Origin: Saprospiraceae bacterium
GTDB lineage: Bacteria; Bacteroidota; Bacteroidia; Chitinophagales; Saprospiraceae
Reading direction: 5' to 3'
Length of the DNA: 64,000 nucleotides
Assembly (NCBI GenBank): GCA_016714985.1
Contig: JADKBS010000014.1
Span: 124,001 to 188,000, forward strand
Of the stretch, positions 1 to 7,980 are shown one piece after another (position 1 is the stretch's first letter; each line of letters starts with the position of its first letter). The position numbers and the translations under genes are program-made. The notes under the pieces were generated by a model. That model was not told the origin of the DNA, made no database searches, and saw nothing but the letters and a program-made list of their open reading frames with translations.

Positions 1-2
1 CG

Positions 3-575
3 AACACGAAAATCAAGATAGACCCCGAGACCGGGGAAATCTGCACCAAGTCGTCGAGCAACATGCTCGGCTACTACAACGAACCCGAAATGACCGCCGC
101 CACCATTGACAGCTACGGCTGGCTGCACACGGGCGACAAGGGCGAACTCGACGCCGACGGCTACCTCCGCATCACCGGACGGGTGAAGGAAATGTACAAG
201 ACCAGCAAGGGCGAGTACGTGGCCCCGGCGCAGATTGAGCTTTGCTTTGCGCAAAACAACTACATCGAACAAATCTGCGTGATAGGGGAGGGGCTGCCCC
301 AGCCCGTGGGCCTCGTGGTCTTGTCGGAGCTGGCGAAGGGCGTACACAACGACGCCATCGCGGAGCAACTGAGGGCCAGCCTCGACGCCATCAACCTCAC
401 GCTGAAGCCCTACGAGCGCCTACAAAAATTAGTGGTCGTGCGGGAAGCATGGACGGTGGAGAACAACCTGATGACCCCCTCCATGAAGCTGCGCCGAAAG
501 TATTTGGAGCAGCATTTTGCTTCGCAAATGATGGGATGGTACGAGATGGAGGGGAAGGTGGTGTGGGAAGTATAG
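3..575 (+). CDS. Long-chain acyl-CoA synthetase (AMP-forming), C-terminal part, 5' end outside window
   Basis: The frame is open from the first bases of the window, so only the C-terminal domain is present. The translation shows the AMP-ligase hinge region: 'HTGD' then 'GYLRITGRVKEMYKTSKGEY' (A8 motif, ITGR..E..KTS.GE..AP), which positions the mobile C-terminal domain for thioester formation. The family activates fatty acids through an acyl-adenylate to acyl-CoA in the cytoplasm or at the inner face of the membrane. The 'KTSKGEYVAP' variant is typical of long-chain fatty-acid ligases rather than NRPS adenylation domains. The end is normal, with a stop at 573-575. The next gene converges from the other strand. 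Confidence 0.9.
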   Translation, partial: NTKIKIDPETGEICTKSSSNMLGYYNEPEMTAATIDSYGWLHTGDKGELDADGYLRITGRVKEMYKTSKGEYVAPAQIELCFAQNNYIEQICVIGEGLPQPVGLVVLSELAKGVHNDAIAEQLRASLDAINLTLKPYERLQKLVVVREAWTVENNLMTPSMKLRRKYLEQHFASQMMGWYEMEGKVVWEV

Positions 576-611
576 GAGGCATTACTTGCCATGGGTGCCT
601 AAAAAAGGTCG

Positions 612-1866
612 TTATTTCGTTATTTCTTTACCTGCTTCAATTTTTACCCTCCGCTCCCTAACCGCCCTGTTCACAAAGAAAAGCTGCACCCCCGTAATGA
701 CCATCGCCGCAGCTACCACCATGCCGAGCAGGGGATAGTTTTCCAAGAACCCGTCCGCTCGTTCCACCACAATCATGCCCGCAACCGCCGCTGCGATACC
801 GCCGGACACCTGCGCCACGCTGGAGTTGATGCCCATGAAAGCCCCCCCGGTCGGCGGGGTCGGGCACGGCGCTTGTGAGGGCGGAGGCGGTAATCATGCG
901 GCTGCCCACCGCCGACATCATCACGGCGCTGAGCAGGGTGACGGCCCAAACGGGCGTGATGCCGAGGTTCGTGTAAATCAGCACGGAGATGATGGTAATC
1001 AAAGAACCTACCACGAAGACCTTATAGGCACCCAGTCGGTCGGCCAGCTTGCCGACGAGCGGCCCGGCGGCCATGGAGCAAAGCCCGGTCACGAAGTAAA
1101 TCAAAGGCAGTTGCTCCATCGTGAGGCCGAGGTTGCCGACGGCAAAGGCCGCCCCAAACGGCATGAGCATGAAGCCACCCGTGGCCAGTAGGGTAGTGGC
1201 AAGGAAGACCTGGAGGTACCTTCGGTCGGTAGCGACCCTTGCCATGTGAACGCCCGCAGAGCTGCTGCGCTGTAGCGATAAATGGCTGTCAATGGGGCGC
1301 AGCATGAACACGATGGCCAGCAGAATCGGGATGCAAAGGCCGACGATGGCCAAGAAGGTGGAGTTCCAGCCCCACTGGTTGGCGAGTGCAAGGCCGATGG
1401 GCAGGCCGAGCACCTGGCTGGAAGCAAACGCCATCTGGAAAAAGCCCATGACCCGGCCCCGTTGCTCGAAGGCAAACACATCGGTGATGATAGCCGCAGC
1501 GGTGGATCCGATGACGCCCCCGAAAATGCCCGCCACGGTGCGGGCGGCCAAGAGCTGATGGTAGGTGCTGGCAAGGCCGCAAAACAGCGTCCCGACAATA
1601 AAACCAATATAGAACACCACAAACAACCGCTTCCGGTCGAAACGGTCGGCGATGAACGAGGACAACAGCCCCGACGCCCCAGCACTGAACGCATAAGCCG
1701 ACACCACCCAACTAAATTGCTTGGGCGTGATGGACATGTCCTTGGAAATGAACGGCAATAGCGGGTTCAGCACCATGAAGTCCAGTACGATGGTGAACTG
1801 CGTGACGGCCAAGATGGCGATGACGAATTTTTGGTAGGGGGTGAAGGTGGGTGTTGAGTTGGTCAC
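612..1866 (-). CDS. MFS drug/metabolite transporter, frameshifted near the C-terminus
   Basis: A major facilitator superfamily permease, about 417 aa when repaired. The N-terminus 'VLDFMVLNPLLPFISKDM', the loop motif 'ADRFDRK' after TM2 and alternating hydrophobic helices point to the 12-TM DHA1 efflux group. Substrate cannot be told. The frame starting at 1866 runs correctly to 'PDPADRG' and then turns to nonsense. The expected continuation ('AFMGINSSVAQVSGG...', ending in a last TM and 'RAVRERR') lies in another frame down to 612. The break is at a run of seven C (842-848); six C would restore one protein. This may be a sequencing error or a real inactivation. A duplicate of the first codons of this gene lies at 4975-5035. 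Confidence 0.85.
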
Positions 1867-2095
1867 AAGTTGATTTTTAGTTGAGCTGGTTCGATTTTAG
1901 GGACTTTGGATGACTCGGTTTTGAAAAATCAATTAATCGAATGAACCAAGATTTAGTTCGGGAACTGGTTCTCTGAACCCCAAAAAAAGCCATAACATTT
2001 TCCGTGTATCCTCTTTAGCCAACCAAGCTTGCCTTAAATTGACGTTATTTGGCAAGGTATTTTGCCTACCATATACCACAATCGAAGAAGGACAC

Positions 2096-3250
2096 ATGGA
2101 GCCAGCCAAAAAGATATACTTCCCCGGGTTGAACGGTCTGCGGTTCATTGCCGCTATGCTCGTTCTCGTCAGTCATGCTGAGGAGATTAAGGGGCTATTT
2201 CAAGTCCGGTCAGGAGCGGAAGGCCCTTTGCGAATCTACACGCTATTTGGCGATTTGGCGGTGACCTTCTTCTTCGTGCTAAGTGGGTTCTTGATTACCT
2301 ACCTGCTCTTGGCCGAGCGAAAGCTCACGGGCAAGATTTCCCTCAAAAAATTCTACCTGCGACGGATATTCCGCATCTTCCCCCTTTACTACCTCATCGT
2401 GCTGTCCGGGTTCTTTTTGCTGCCGAATTTCGACGCGCTGTACATACCCGTTTGGTCAGAGAAAATGTTTGACAATTTTTGGCCAAAGGCCCTCTTATAC
2501 CTCACCTTTTTCTCCAACCTCGCAGCGGCGTCCATTTATCCCATCCCCTACGTATCCCCCACTTGGTCCATTGGTGTGGAGGAACAGTTCTACTTTTTTT
2601 GGCCCATTTTGATGAAATTATTCAAAAACAGCCTGATGGTCATGGTCGGTGTCATCGCTGGTTATTTATTGCTGGCAAAAGGCATGGCATTGCTCGTCGG
2701 TCAAGGCATGCTGTCTGGCAGGCAATGGGAAATAGTTGCCAGTTTTCTGTCCCTTACCCGCATGGACTGCATGGCTATAGGTGGAGTGGCGGCCTATTTT
2801 TACGACAGGAGGCACCCCATTTTACGGATGCTGGTTTACCACCGTTTTTTTCAAATCCTGCTCTATGCCGCTTTGGTGCCAATGACTGTGTTGGGCATGG
2901 AAATCGGCCTGCTCACCCACGAGGTTTACGCCCTGCTGTTCGCCTGTGTGATACTTAATGTGGCCACAAACCCTGACAGCCTGCTTCGACTTGAGCACCC
3001 GTATTTGCGCTACCTTGGCAACATCTCCTACGGCCTGTACATGTACCATTTCCTGTCCATCCGCTTGGCATTGCTACTGACACTCAGGTTTTTTGGGGAG
3101 GCTCGCCCGCTCGGCCTCGTGGAGAACTTCGCCTTGTACGGCCTGTCAATGACTTTCACCATCGGGTTGGCTGCCATTTCATACGAAACCTTCGAACAGT
3201 ATTTCCTTAATTTGAAAAAGAAACTGGCCGTGGTGGAAAGCGGCGGTTGA
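2096..3250 (+). CDS. Acyltransferase 3 family membrane O-acyltransferase (OafA/YrhL-like)
   Basis: An integral-membrane acyltransferase of 384 aa, counting from the ATG at 2096. That ATG follows a purine-rich GAAGAAGGA stretch; an upstream in-frame ATG at 2039 would add 19 unlikely residues. It starts with the family signature 'LNGLRFIAAMLVLVSHAEEI', with the conserved Arg and the His of helix 1, and later has 'TWSIGVEEQFYFFWPI', the W-S-x-x-x-E-E-x-F-Y motif. Roughly ten hydrophobic segments follow. The family transfers acyl groups to sugars of surface polysaccharides at the inner membrane. It is followed after 15 bp by a glycosyltransferase-like gene and then a convergent polysaccharide deacetylase, which suggests a glycan-modification cassette. 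Confidence 0.9.
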   Translation: MEPAKKIYFPGLNGLRFIAAMLVLVSHAEEIKGLFQVRSGAEGPLRIYTLFGDLAVTFFFVLSGFLITYLLLAERKLTGKISLKKFYLRRIFRIFPLYYLIVLSGFFLLPNFDALYIPVWSEKMFDNFWPKALLYLTFFSNLAAASIYPIPYVSPTWSIGVEEQFYFFWPILMKLFKNSLMVMVGVIAGYLLLAKGMALLVGQGMLSGRQWEIVASFLSLTRMDCMAIGGVAAYFYDRRHPILRMLVYHRFFQILLYAALVPMTVLGMEIGLLTHEVYALLFACVILNVATNPDSLLRLEHPYLRYLGNISYGLYMYHFLSIRLALLLTLRFFGEARPLGLVENFALYGLSMTFTIGLAAISYETFEQYFLNLKKKLAVVESGG

Positions 3251-3265
3251 AACAAGCTTAATTGA

Positions 3266-4138
3266 ATGCAAGAAGTAATCGTTGACTATAATGCGTCCCG
3301 CCAAAGTTCTTGGCTCCGCAACAAGTGCCAAGGCATGGTCAACCGCTATTGCCAATACCGCAGAAACCTCTTGTGGCGCTTGCACCTCTGGCAACAGCCC
3401 GCCCAATTGGATGCGTCAAAACTGGTGTCCGGCTCGATGCCCGTGTTCATCAACAATTTCAACCGATACAGGCACCTAAAGGCCCAAATGAAGTGGCTAA
3501 GCAGCTTAGCCGACCCGGTTTCAGTAATTATCATTGACAATAATTCCACTTACCCACCTTTGCTGGCGTTTTACGAAACCCTGAATTCAACCAATGTTCA
3601 AGTGGTCAAATTGGGGTTCAATTCTTGGCGCAAAGGAGCCGTTCATTTATCCAAACAATTGCTGGGTTTCGACAAATTCATCATCACCGACCCAGACCTA
3701 CTGCCTTGCGAGGACCTGCCCAAAGATGTCCTCTCGCATTTGTCGGACCTCCTCGACCGCTACCCAGCATACAACCATATCGGGCTTTCGCTTGAGATAA
3801 ATGACTTGCCTGATAACCCCTTACGGGAGACCGTGCGGCGGCATGAATCGAAGTTCTGGCCACCTTCAGCTCAGGTACTGAAAGGCGAAGTCATGGTGGC
3901 AGATGTTGACACAACGTTTGCCATCTACCGCAATGGCTCGGACGTGGAGGCCCTTTCCCCAGCCCTGCGAACTGTCCGACCCTACACGCTTCGACACCTC
4001 GATTGGTACATCCAACCGGACGACTTGACCGAGGAGTATCGCTATTACCTCCAATCCGTCATGCCAATAGCCACTTGGTCATCCGAAGTCAAGCGGAAGT
4101 TTGGCCTTGCTCACCTGCTCCATTCCATATTGCTTTGA
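3266..4138 (+). CDS. Glycosyltransferase-like protein (GT-A fold, family 2-like)
   Basis: A protein of 290 aa with no signal peptide. Residues 56-150 look like the N-terminal half of a GT-A glycosyltransferase: 'MPVFINNFNRYRHLKAQM', then 'VSVIIIDNNSTYPPLL' (nucleotide-sugar binding strand) and 'FIITDPDLLP' at 138-147, where D-P-D is a plausible DXD metal site. The C-terminal half has 'VADVDTTFAIYR' and 'LRHLDWYIQPDDL', as in many sugar transferases that recognise an acceptor. It starts 15 bp after the acyltransferase, probably in one transcript. Its last 50 bp overlap tail-to-tail with the deacetylase on the other strand. Donor and acceptor sugars cannot be told. Confidence 0.75.
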   Translation: MQEVIVDYNASRQSSWLRNKCQGMVNRYCQYRRNLLWRLHLWQQPAQLDASKLVSGSMPVFINNFNRYRHLKAQMKWLSSLADPVSVIIIDNNSTYPPLLAFYETLNSTNVQVVKLGFNSWRKGAVHLSKQLLGFDKFIITDPDLLPCEDLPKDVLSHLSDLLDRYPAYNHIGLSLEINDLPDNPLRETVRRHESKFWPPSAQVLKGEVMVADVDTTFAIYRNGSDVEALSPALRTVRPYTLRHLDWYIQPDDLTEEYRYYLQSVMPIATWSSEVKRKFGLAHLLHSILL

Positions 4139-4895
4139 ACTCAATTGGCAACAGCACAAGTGCCTCCAGCAGCGGCCTGAACAACCCCCCCGATTCCTCG
4201 TGGTCGTGCATTAAGATTATTTCAGATGAGACAGGGTTGCCGAGCCACCTTTTGCTCCACCATAAATGTCCCCTAGTATCGGTTGGTCGGGTCGAGTGAA
4301 GGCGGCGCAAGATTTTTTCCAAGGATGACAGCCCTTGTGGTGGCTTTTTTTGAAAAACGGCCCATTCCATCACGTCAAAAGTCCAGTGCCAATCCACATC
4401 TTTTTGCAATCCGGCATTTTGATAAAAGCGGTGCGATAAACCCGGAAGCGCGGGTGGTTGGTAGCCCAGTTCCTTCAGAAAATCCTGCAAGTAGCGGTGC
4501 CGCTTTTCGTCCGCTTTTTTCCATTTGCTGAACACCCTCCCATAGCGACCATCGCCCTTGTCGCCATACGGAAAGCGAAAAAAACGGGGGTGCTTCGGTT
4601 GGTTTGCTTCGCAATAAAGCGAGTGGATAAGCGAATCGGTTCGGGCTATTTCCGAGCAACAATCATCAAGCGATAAATCAGAAAAATGGCGATGCCCAAA
4701 GCCGTGGTTCCCTACCACAAAACCCGATTTGATGGTCTGTAAGGCAATCTCTGGACGAGCCTCCAGCCACCTGCCTTCGGAAAAAAACACCGCAGGGATG
4801 CCCATTTCACGCAGTACCGACAATTTATGCAGGCGGTGCAGGGATGGCCCGTCGTCAATTGTCAAATAGGCTGGTTTTATGCATTGAGTCGTCAT
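4089..4895 (-). CDS. Polysaccharide deacetylase family protein (NodB homology domain, CE4)
   Basis: A protein of 268 aa with the CE4 motifs in order: 'LTIDDGPS' at residues 11-18 (catalytic base and metal Asp), 'GNHGFGHRH' at 62-70 (metal His pair), and 'RFFRFPYGDKGD' near 103-114 (active-site groove). 'LMHDHEE' near the C-terminus fits the last motif. The family hydrolyses N- or O-acetyl groups from glycans. No signal peptide is obvious, so the site of action is unclear. The 3' end overlaps the glycosyltransferase gene on the opposite strand by 50 bp. Together with the acyltransferase this suggests tailoring of a surface polysaccharide. Confidence 0.85.
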   Translation of the reverse strand: MTTQCIKPAYLTIDDGPSLHRLHKLSVLREMGIPAVFFSEGRWLEARPEIALQTIKSGFVVGNHGFGHRHFSDLSLDDCCSEIARTDSLIHSLYCEANQPKHPRFFRFPYGDKGDGRYGRVFSKWKKADEKRHRYLQDFLKELGYQPPALPGLSHRFYQNAGLQKDVDWHWTFDVMEWAVFQKKPPQGLSSLEKILRRLHSTRPTDTRGHLWWSKRWLGNPVSSEIILMHDHEESGGLFRPLLEALVLLPIEFKAIWNGAGEQGQTSA

Positions 4896-4974
4896 GCCCC
4901 AAAATTACACCCTGCATTGCACACCATCTCCACATTGGTTTGGTATCAGCAGGTAGAATTGGTATTTCTTGGAA

Positions 4975-5035
4975 GGCGATGACGAATTATTGGTAGGGGG
5001 TGAAGGTGGGTGTGGGTGTCGAGTTGGTCACAAAT
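4975..5035 (-). pseudogene. Remnant duplicate of the 5' end of the MFS gene
   Basis: The sequence at 4975-5035 is nearly the same as 1816-1869, the first codons of the MFS transporter, in the same orientation. It differs mainly by an extra 6-bp 'gtgggt' unit and a few substitutions. On the minus strand it reads V-T-N-S-T-P-T-P-T-F-T-P-Y-Q, then a stop, then F-V-I-A, against M-T-N-S-T-P-T-F-T-P-Y-Q-K-F-V-I-A in the intact gene. It is too short and interrupted to be functional. With the intact 5' end it makes a direct repeat bracketing the three-gene polysaccharide cassette. Confidence 0.8.
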
Positions 5036-5053
5036 TGGCCTGTTTAAAAAAAT

Positions 5054-5079
5054 ATGCCGCCTGTTTGCACAAGCGGCAT
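5054..5079. terminator. Hairpin with flanking A/T runs, possible terminator
   Basis: The inverted repeat ATGCCGC (5054-5060) / GCGGCAT (5073-5079) has a 12-nt loop. On the minus strand it is followed by a run of seven T, and on the plus strand by TTTT. No intact minus-strand gene now ends here, so it may be left from an older arrangement. Confidence 0.5.
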
Positions 5080-5152
5080 TTTCCTAAAGCGAATAAAATG
5101 GGTTTTAGTTCGATGGGGTGGGGGGCTGTTTTTTCTCCAACATGTAAGGTTC

Positions 5153-5341
5153 AATGGTTCGTGAAGGTTTCAAGTTTTAAGTTTCAAGTTTCACGGGGCT
5201 TCTACGTCAATTGAAAATGACTGGCATTTTTGAAATGGCTTTGATGGCCAATCAACCCTTCCAAGAATGAGCATGGCAGGTTCCTCCCTGAAACCCTGTC
5301 TGCCGACAGGCAGGTTTAAACCTGAAACTTTACGAACCATT
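5153..5341. repeat. Composite inverted repeat with REP-like palindrome (copy 1)
   Basis: Imperfect arms 'ATGGTTCGTGAAGGTTTCA' (from 5154) and its complement (to 5340) enclose about 190 bp that includes the 20-bp palindrome CCTGTCTGCCGACAGGCAGG at 5295-5314. The same 20-mer occurs inverted at 22845-22864, again inside larger inverted arms. The rest of the gap 4896-5405 holds only the MFS remnant, the hairpin at 5054 and the start region of the channel gene. Confidence 0.6.
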
Positions 5342-5405
5342 GAGGTTCAGTCTTTGCCCAAAAAAGGAAAAGGCGTATGTTGCCCCATTGAAACAACCGC
5401 ATTTT

Positions 5406-6263
5406 ATGAAAATCATCAACTTCGATACGCAGCGCACGGGCGAAAAGCCAGCCGGCTTCAGCGACCGCCGGGAGCGCCTCCACCAAATCGTATTCGAGTC
5501 CGATACCCGAGCGGGGCGGCTCTTCGACATCGTGTTATTGTGGATGATCGTGTTCAGCATCGTGCTGCTCATGCTGGATACCGTGCCCTCCATCCAGGCC
5601 AAATGGGGCAAAACCTTGTATTCGCTCGAATGGGCCGTCACCGTGTTTTTCACCATTGAGTACCTGATTAGGCTGTACAGTGTTTACAAGCCGATGAAGT
5701 ACGTGACCAGCTTCTATGGCCTCGTTGACATTGCGTCCATCCTGCCCGTTTACCTCAGCCTGTTCATTCCTGGTGCCCATTCCCTGATGATCGTGCGCTC
5801 GCTGCGGCTGATGCGGCTGTTCCGCATTTTCAAGATGAATTTGTTTGTCAACCAGGGCAACCAAATCTTGCAGGCCATCCGCATGAGCCGGGAGAAGATA
5901 CTCGTGTTCACCTTCTTCGTGTTGCTGATGGTCTTCGTGTTCGGCTCGGTCATGTACGTGATTGAACACAACGTAAATGAAGGCTTCGACAGCATACCCA
6001 CCTCCATTTACTGGGCCATCGTGACCATCACCACGGTCGGCTATGGCGACATCAGCCCCGTCACGCCACTCGGCAAGTTCTTCGCCTCGCTCATCATGAT
6101 GCTGGGCTATGCGGTCATCGCCGTGCCCACGGGCATCGTCACTTCTTCTTTGGTGAATTTGGGCCGCAAACAAAGTGCCCAGCACTGCCCCGGTTGCAGC
6201 AGGGAAGGGCATGAGGAGGATGCGCTGTATTGTAAGTATTGTGGGGTGGGGTTGGGGGGGTGA
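5406..6263 (+). CDS. Voltage-gated-type potassium channel (ion transport protein) with C-terminal zinc ribbon
   Basis: A protein of 285 aa from the ATG at 5406. The six-TM ion_trans layout is visible: S1 about 40-58, S2 about 75-92, S3 about 103-120, an arginine-bearing S4 'MIVRSLRLMRLFRIFKM' (128-144), S5 about 165-185, a pore helix, and the K+ selectivity filter 'TTVGYGD' (209-215), then S6. After S6 the tail carries C261-x2-C264 and C276-x2-C279, a short zinc-ribbon-like finger. The family passes K+ across the inner membrane. An upstream in-frame ATG at 5340 lies inside the repeat and is unlikely. The IS3 element begins only 19 bp after the stop. Confidence 0.92.
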   Translation: MKIINFDTQRTGEKPAGFSDRRERLHQIVFESDTRAGRLFDIVLLWMIVFSIVLLMLDTVPSIQAKWGKTLYSLEWAVTVFFTIEYLIRLYSVYKPMKYVTSFYGLVDIASILPVYLSLFIPGAHSLMIVRSLRLMRLFRIFKMNLFVNQGNQILQAIRMSREKILVFTFFVLLMVFVFGSVMYVIEHNVNEGFDSIPTSIYWAIVTITTVGYGDISPVTPLGKFFASLIMMLGYAVIAVPTGIVTSSLVNLGRKQSAQHCPGCSREGHEEDALYCKYCGVGLGG

Positions 6264-6282
6264 GCTAAGTTGATAAATGCCT

Positions 6283-6307
6283 TGTCTCGTCCTGAAAAAA
6301 CCTTACA
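6283..6307 (+). repeat. Left terminal inverted repeat of the IS3-family element
   Basis: It begins TGTCTCGTCCTGAAAA and matches the complement of the other end (8005 downward, TGACTCGTCCTAAAAT) at 20 of 25 positions. The TG terminal dinucleotide is typical of IS3-family ends. Confidence 0.9.
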
Positions 6308-6401
6308 GGTTAATAGATAGTCCGGCTGGGGTTTTACAGTCACAAAAGTAGTCCTGAAAAAGCTTTACAGCCAAAAATTGAGTCCTGATATTCCTTTACA
6401 G
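6289..6401 (+). repeat. Four 20-bp subterminal repeats with exact 31-bp period
   Basis: Related 20-mers start at 6289, 6320, 6351 and 6382, so each is exactly 31 bp from the next. The pattern is GTCC-GAAAA--CTTTACAG: copies 1 and 3 are closest, while copies 2 and 4 keep GTCC and TTTACAG or similar. The first copy is part of the terminal inverted repeat. They lie in the non-coding left end of the IS and are most simply read as iterated transposase-binding sites, about three helical turns apart. Confidence 0.75.
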
Positions 6402-6536
6402 TCAAAAACGTTTTTGGCCATCTCCGGCACCGTTGGCATTCCTAGCCATTTGACCGCTTAGGCGATTTTGGTTTTTGGTCGGCGGCGGGGTCAAGGATTT
6501 TGGCGTATTATTTTTTGCGCCCCTTTTCTGTTGGGC

Positions 6537-7571
6537 CTACCATGGCCCTTGCGGGCGCAAAAAAAAATACGTCAAAACCACATGGCTGCGTCCTTTACGC
6601 CGCCGCCGACCAAGTGCCAGCTTTGCCTGGGCGGCCAAGTGGCGGTCACCCCCCTTTGCCCTTCGCAGCTTCCCTTTCGGCCTTGGCTGCGGCCTTTCGG
6701 AATAGCTCTTCCAGTGCCTTTTGAGGGGCCCCGTGCGTTCGCTGGCCTCTTTTGGCGTCAGCTTGTCGCACGAGGAGTGGGGGCGGCGCTCGTTGTAGTA
6801 CGTGATGGCCTCGAGGATGAACTGCTGCGCTTCTTCAAAGGAAGAGAATGTGCGGTCCAGTTCGAAGCTGTCCTTCAGGATGCCGTTCATCCGTTCGGCC
6901 ACGGCGTTCTCCAAGGGGTCGCCGTTCTCCGTCATGCTGATGGCGATGCGTTCCCCCTTGAGCAGGTCCGTGTACAGCTTGGAGCAGTACTGCAGCCCCC
7001 GGTCGGAGTGGTGCACCAGTTCCAGTTCCGGGCGGCACCGGGAAGGCAGCGCCATCTGCAGCGCCACGAGGCAGAAGGCGGCGTCCATGCAGGCCCCGAA
7101 GTTGTGCCCCACGACCTGGTGCGAGTAGGCGTCCGTTGTCAGTATCAGGTAGCAGAAGCCTTCGCCCACCCGGATGTAGGTGATGTCGCTGACCCAGAGC
7201 TGCCCCGCCCGTGCCACCACCAGCCCCTTGGCAAGGTTGGGCCACAGCGGCAGCCCGTGACGGCTCATGGTCGTCACCGCCCGCCGCCGGCGGCGCTTGA
7301 CGAGCAGGCCGTTCTCCCTGAGCACCTCGAAGAAGCGGTCACGCCCGACATGCACCTGGCGGGCGTTCAGCTCCGGCTTCAGTATCTGGTACAGGTTGCG
7401 CCCGCCCACCCGACGGGCGATGCGCCGCTCCCGCCTGGCCAGGTCCACGATGACGGCGTCCTCGAAGAGGGCCCTTTCCTCGTGCCAAATTTGTTCGTAA
7501 TAGGCTTGGCGGCTCTTGCCAAACAGCCCGCACAGGACCGCCAAGCCGACGGTCTTGTAGTAGGACTTCAT
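6537..7571 (-). CDS. IS3-family transposase OrfB (DDE integrase domain)
   Basis: A protein of 344 aa. The rve/DDE catalytic core is visible: 'LWVSDITYIRVGEGFCYLIL' (first Asp), 'LVHHSDRGLQY' (second Asp) and 'ENAVAERMNGILKDSF' (Glu, followed by K six residues later). The N-terminus 'YYKTVGLAVLCGLFGKSRQA' is the usual HTH_21-like lead of OrfB. The C-terminal 50 residues are Arg/Lys rich. The start ATG overlaps the orfA stop by 4 bp, but the main product is expected to be the OrfAB fusion made by -1 frameshifting. The enzyme cuts and joins the IS ends. Confidence 0.95.
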   Translation of the reverse strand: MKSYYKTVGLAVLCGLFGKSRQAYYEQIWHEERALFEDAVIVDLARRERRIARRVGGRNLYQILKPELNARQVHVGRDRFFEVLRENGLLVKRRRRRAVTTMSRHGLPLWPNLAKGLVVARAGQLWVSDITYIRVGEGFCYLILTTDAYSHQVVGHNFGACMDAAFCLVALQMALPSRCRPELELVHHSDRGLQYCSKLYTDLLKGERIAISMTENGDPLENAVAERMNGILKDSFELDRTFSSFEEAQQFILEAITYYNERRPHSSCDKLTPKEASERTGPLKRHWKSYSERPQPRPKGKLRRAKGGDRHLAAQAKLALGRRRRKGRSHVVLTYFFLRPQGPW

Positions 7572-7963
7572 CTTTTCGACTGCTTGGCGCCAGACTTTTT
7601 TCGGATATCGAGGTGCAGTTGCCCCTCGGCGATGTCTATCATCGTCTCAAGGGCTTCCACCTTGAGCTCCGACAGTGCCAGCCGTTTTTGCAGTTCCTTG
7701 ATTTGTTCTTTGAGCGACTGCTCGTCGCCCTTGGGCTCGGGCCCCTTTTTTTCGGGCATGTGCGGTTCGTTTTCGCCAGCAAGTTCGCACTTCCGGCGGT
7801 ACCATTTGACGAATTCTTTTGCCACGTCCTTGTCCCTTAGCCCGTGCTCTTCGGCCAGCACCGCATAGCTGGCCGCTCCCGATAGGTACTCTTTCGCTAT
7901 CTTGCGCTTGAGTTCGTCCGGGTAGCGGTTGTGAGACTTGACTTTCTTGATTTGCTCTGTCAC
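7568..7963 (-). CDS. IS3-family transposase OrfA (HTH protein)
   Basis: A protein of 131 aa from a GTG start. It carries a helix-turn-helix of the HTH_8/HTH_Tnp_1 type ('YPDELKRKIAKEYLSGAASY', 'AEEHGLRDKDVAKEFVKWYR') and a C-terminal Leu-rich heptad segment ('EQIKELQKRLALSELKVEAL') that in this family mediates multimerisation. In IS3 elements OrfA binds the ends and can repress transposition. The last codons contain the slippery heptamer described at 7595-7601. Confidence 0.93.
   Translation of the reverse strand: MTEQIKKVKSHNRYPDELKRKIAKEYLSGAASYAVLAEEHGLRDKDVAKEFVKWYRRKCELAGENEPHMPEKKGPEPKGDEQSLKEQIKELQKRLALSELKVEALETMIDIAEGQLHLDIRKKSGAKQSKR
7595..7601 (-). promoter_or_regulatory. A_AAA_AAG programmed -1 frameshift site
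   Basis: On the minus strand orfA reads CGA AAA AAG, which gives A_AAA_AAG in the zero frame (X_XXY_YYZ), the canonical slippery heptamer of IS3 elements. A -1 slip continues as V-W-R-Q-A-V-E-K and then directly into OrfB M-K-S-Y-Y. The frame arithmetic was checked against both genes. Confidence 0.9.
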
Positions 7964-7980
7964 AGTTTTACACAGTTTAG

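Noticed and set aside
1933..2148. Minus-strand frame upstream of the MFS gene
   Set aside because: It overlaps the acyltransferase start and has no recognisable feature or plausible start context.
4969..5214. Plus-strand reading frame of about 80 codons in the gap before the K+ channel
   Set aside because: It covers the MFS remnant, the hairpin and repeat DNA, and its translation has no protein-like pattern.
6289..6401. Short regularly spaced repeats that look like a mini CRISPR array
   Set aside because: Repeats are 20 bp with only 11-bp spacers, they vary in sequence, the first is part of the IS terminal repeat, and no cas gene is in the window.
6468..7868. Long plus-strand open frame (about 466 codons) opposite the transposase
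   Set aside because: It is the antisense shadow of GC-rich orfA/orfB, which have clear HTH and DDE motifs on the other strand.
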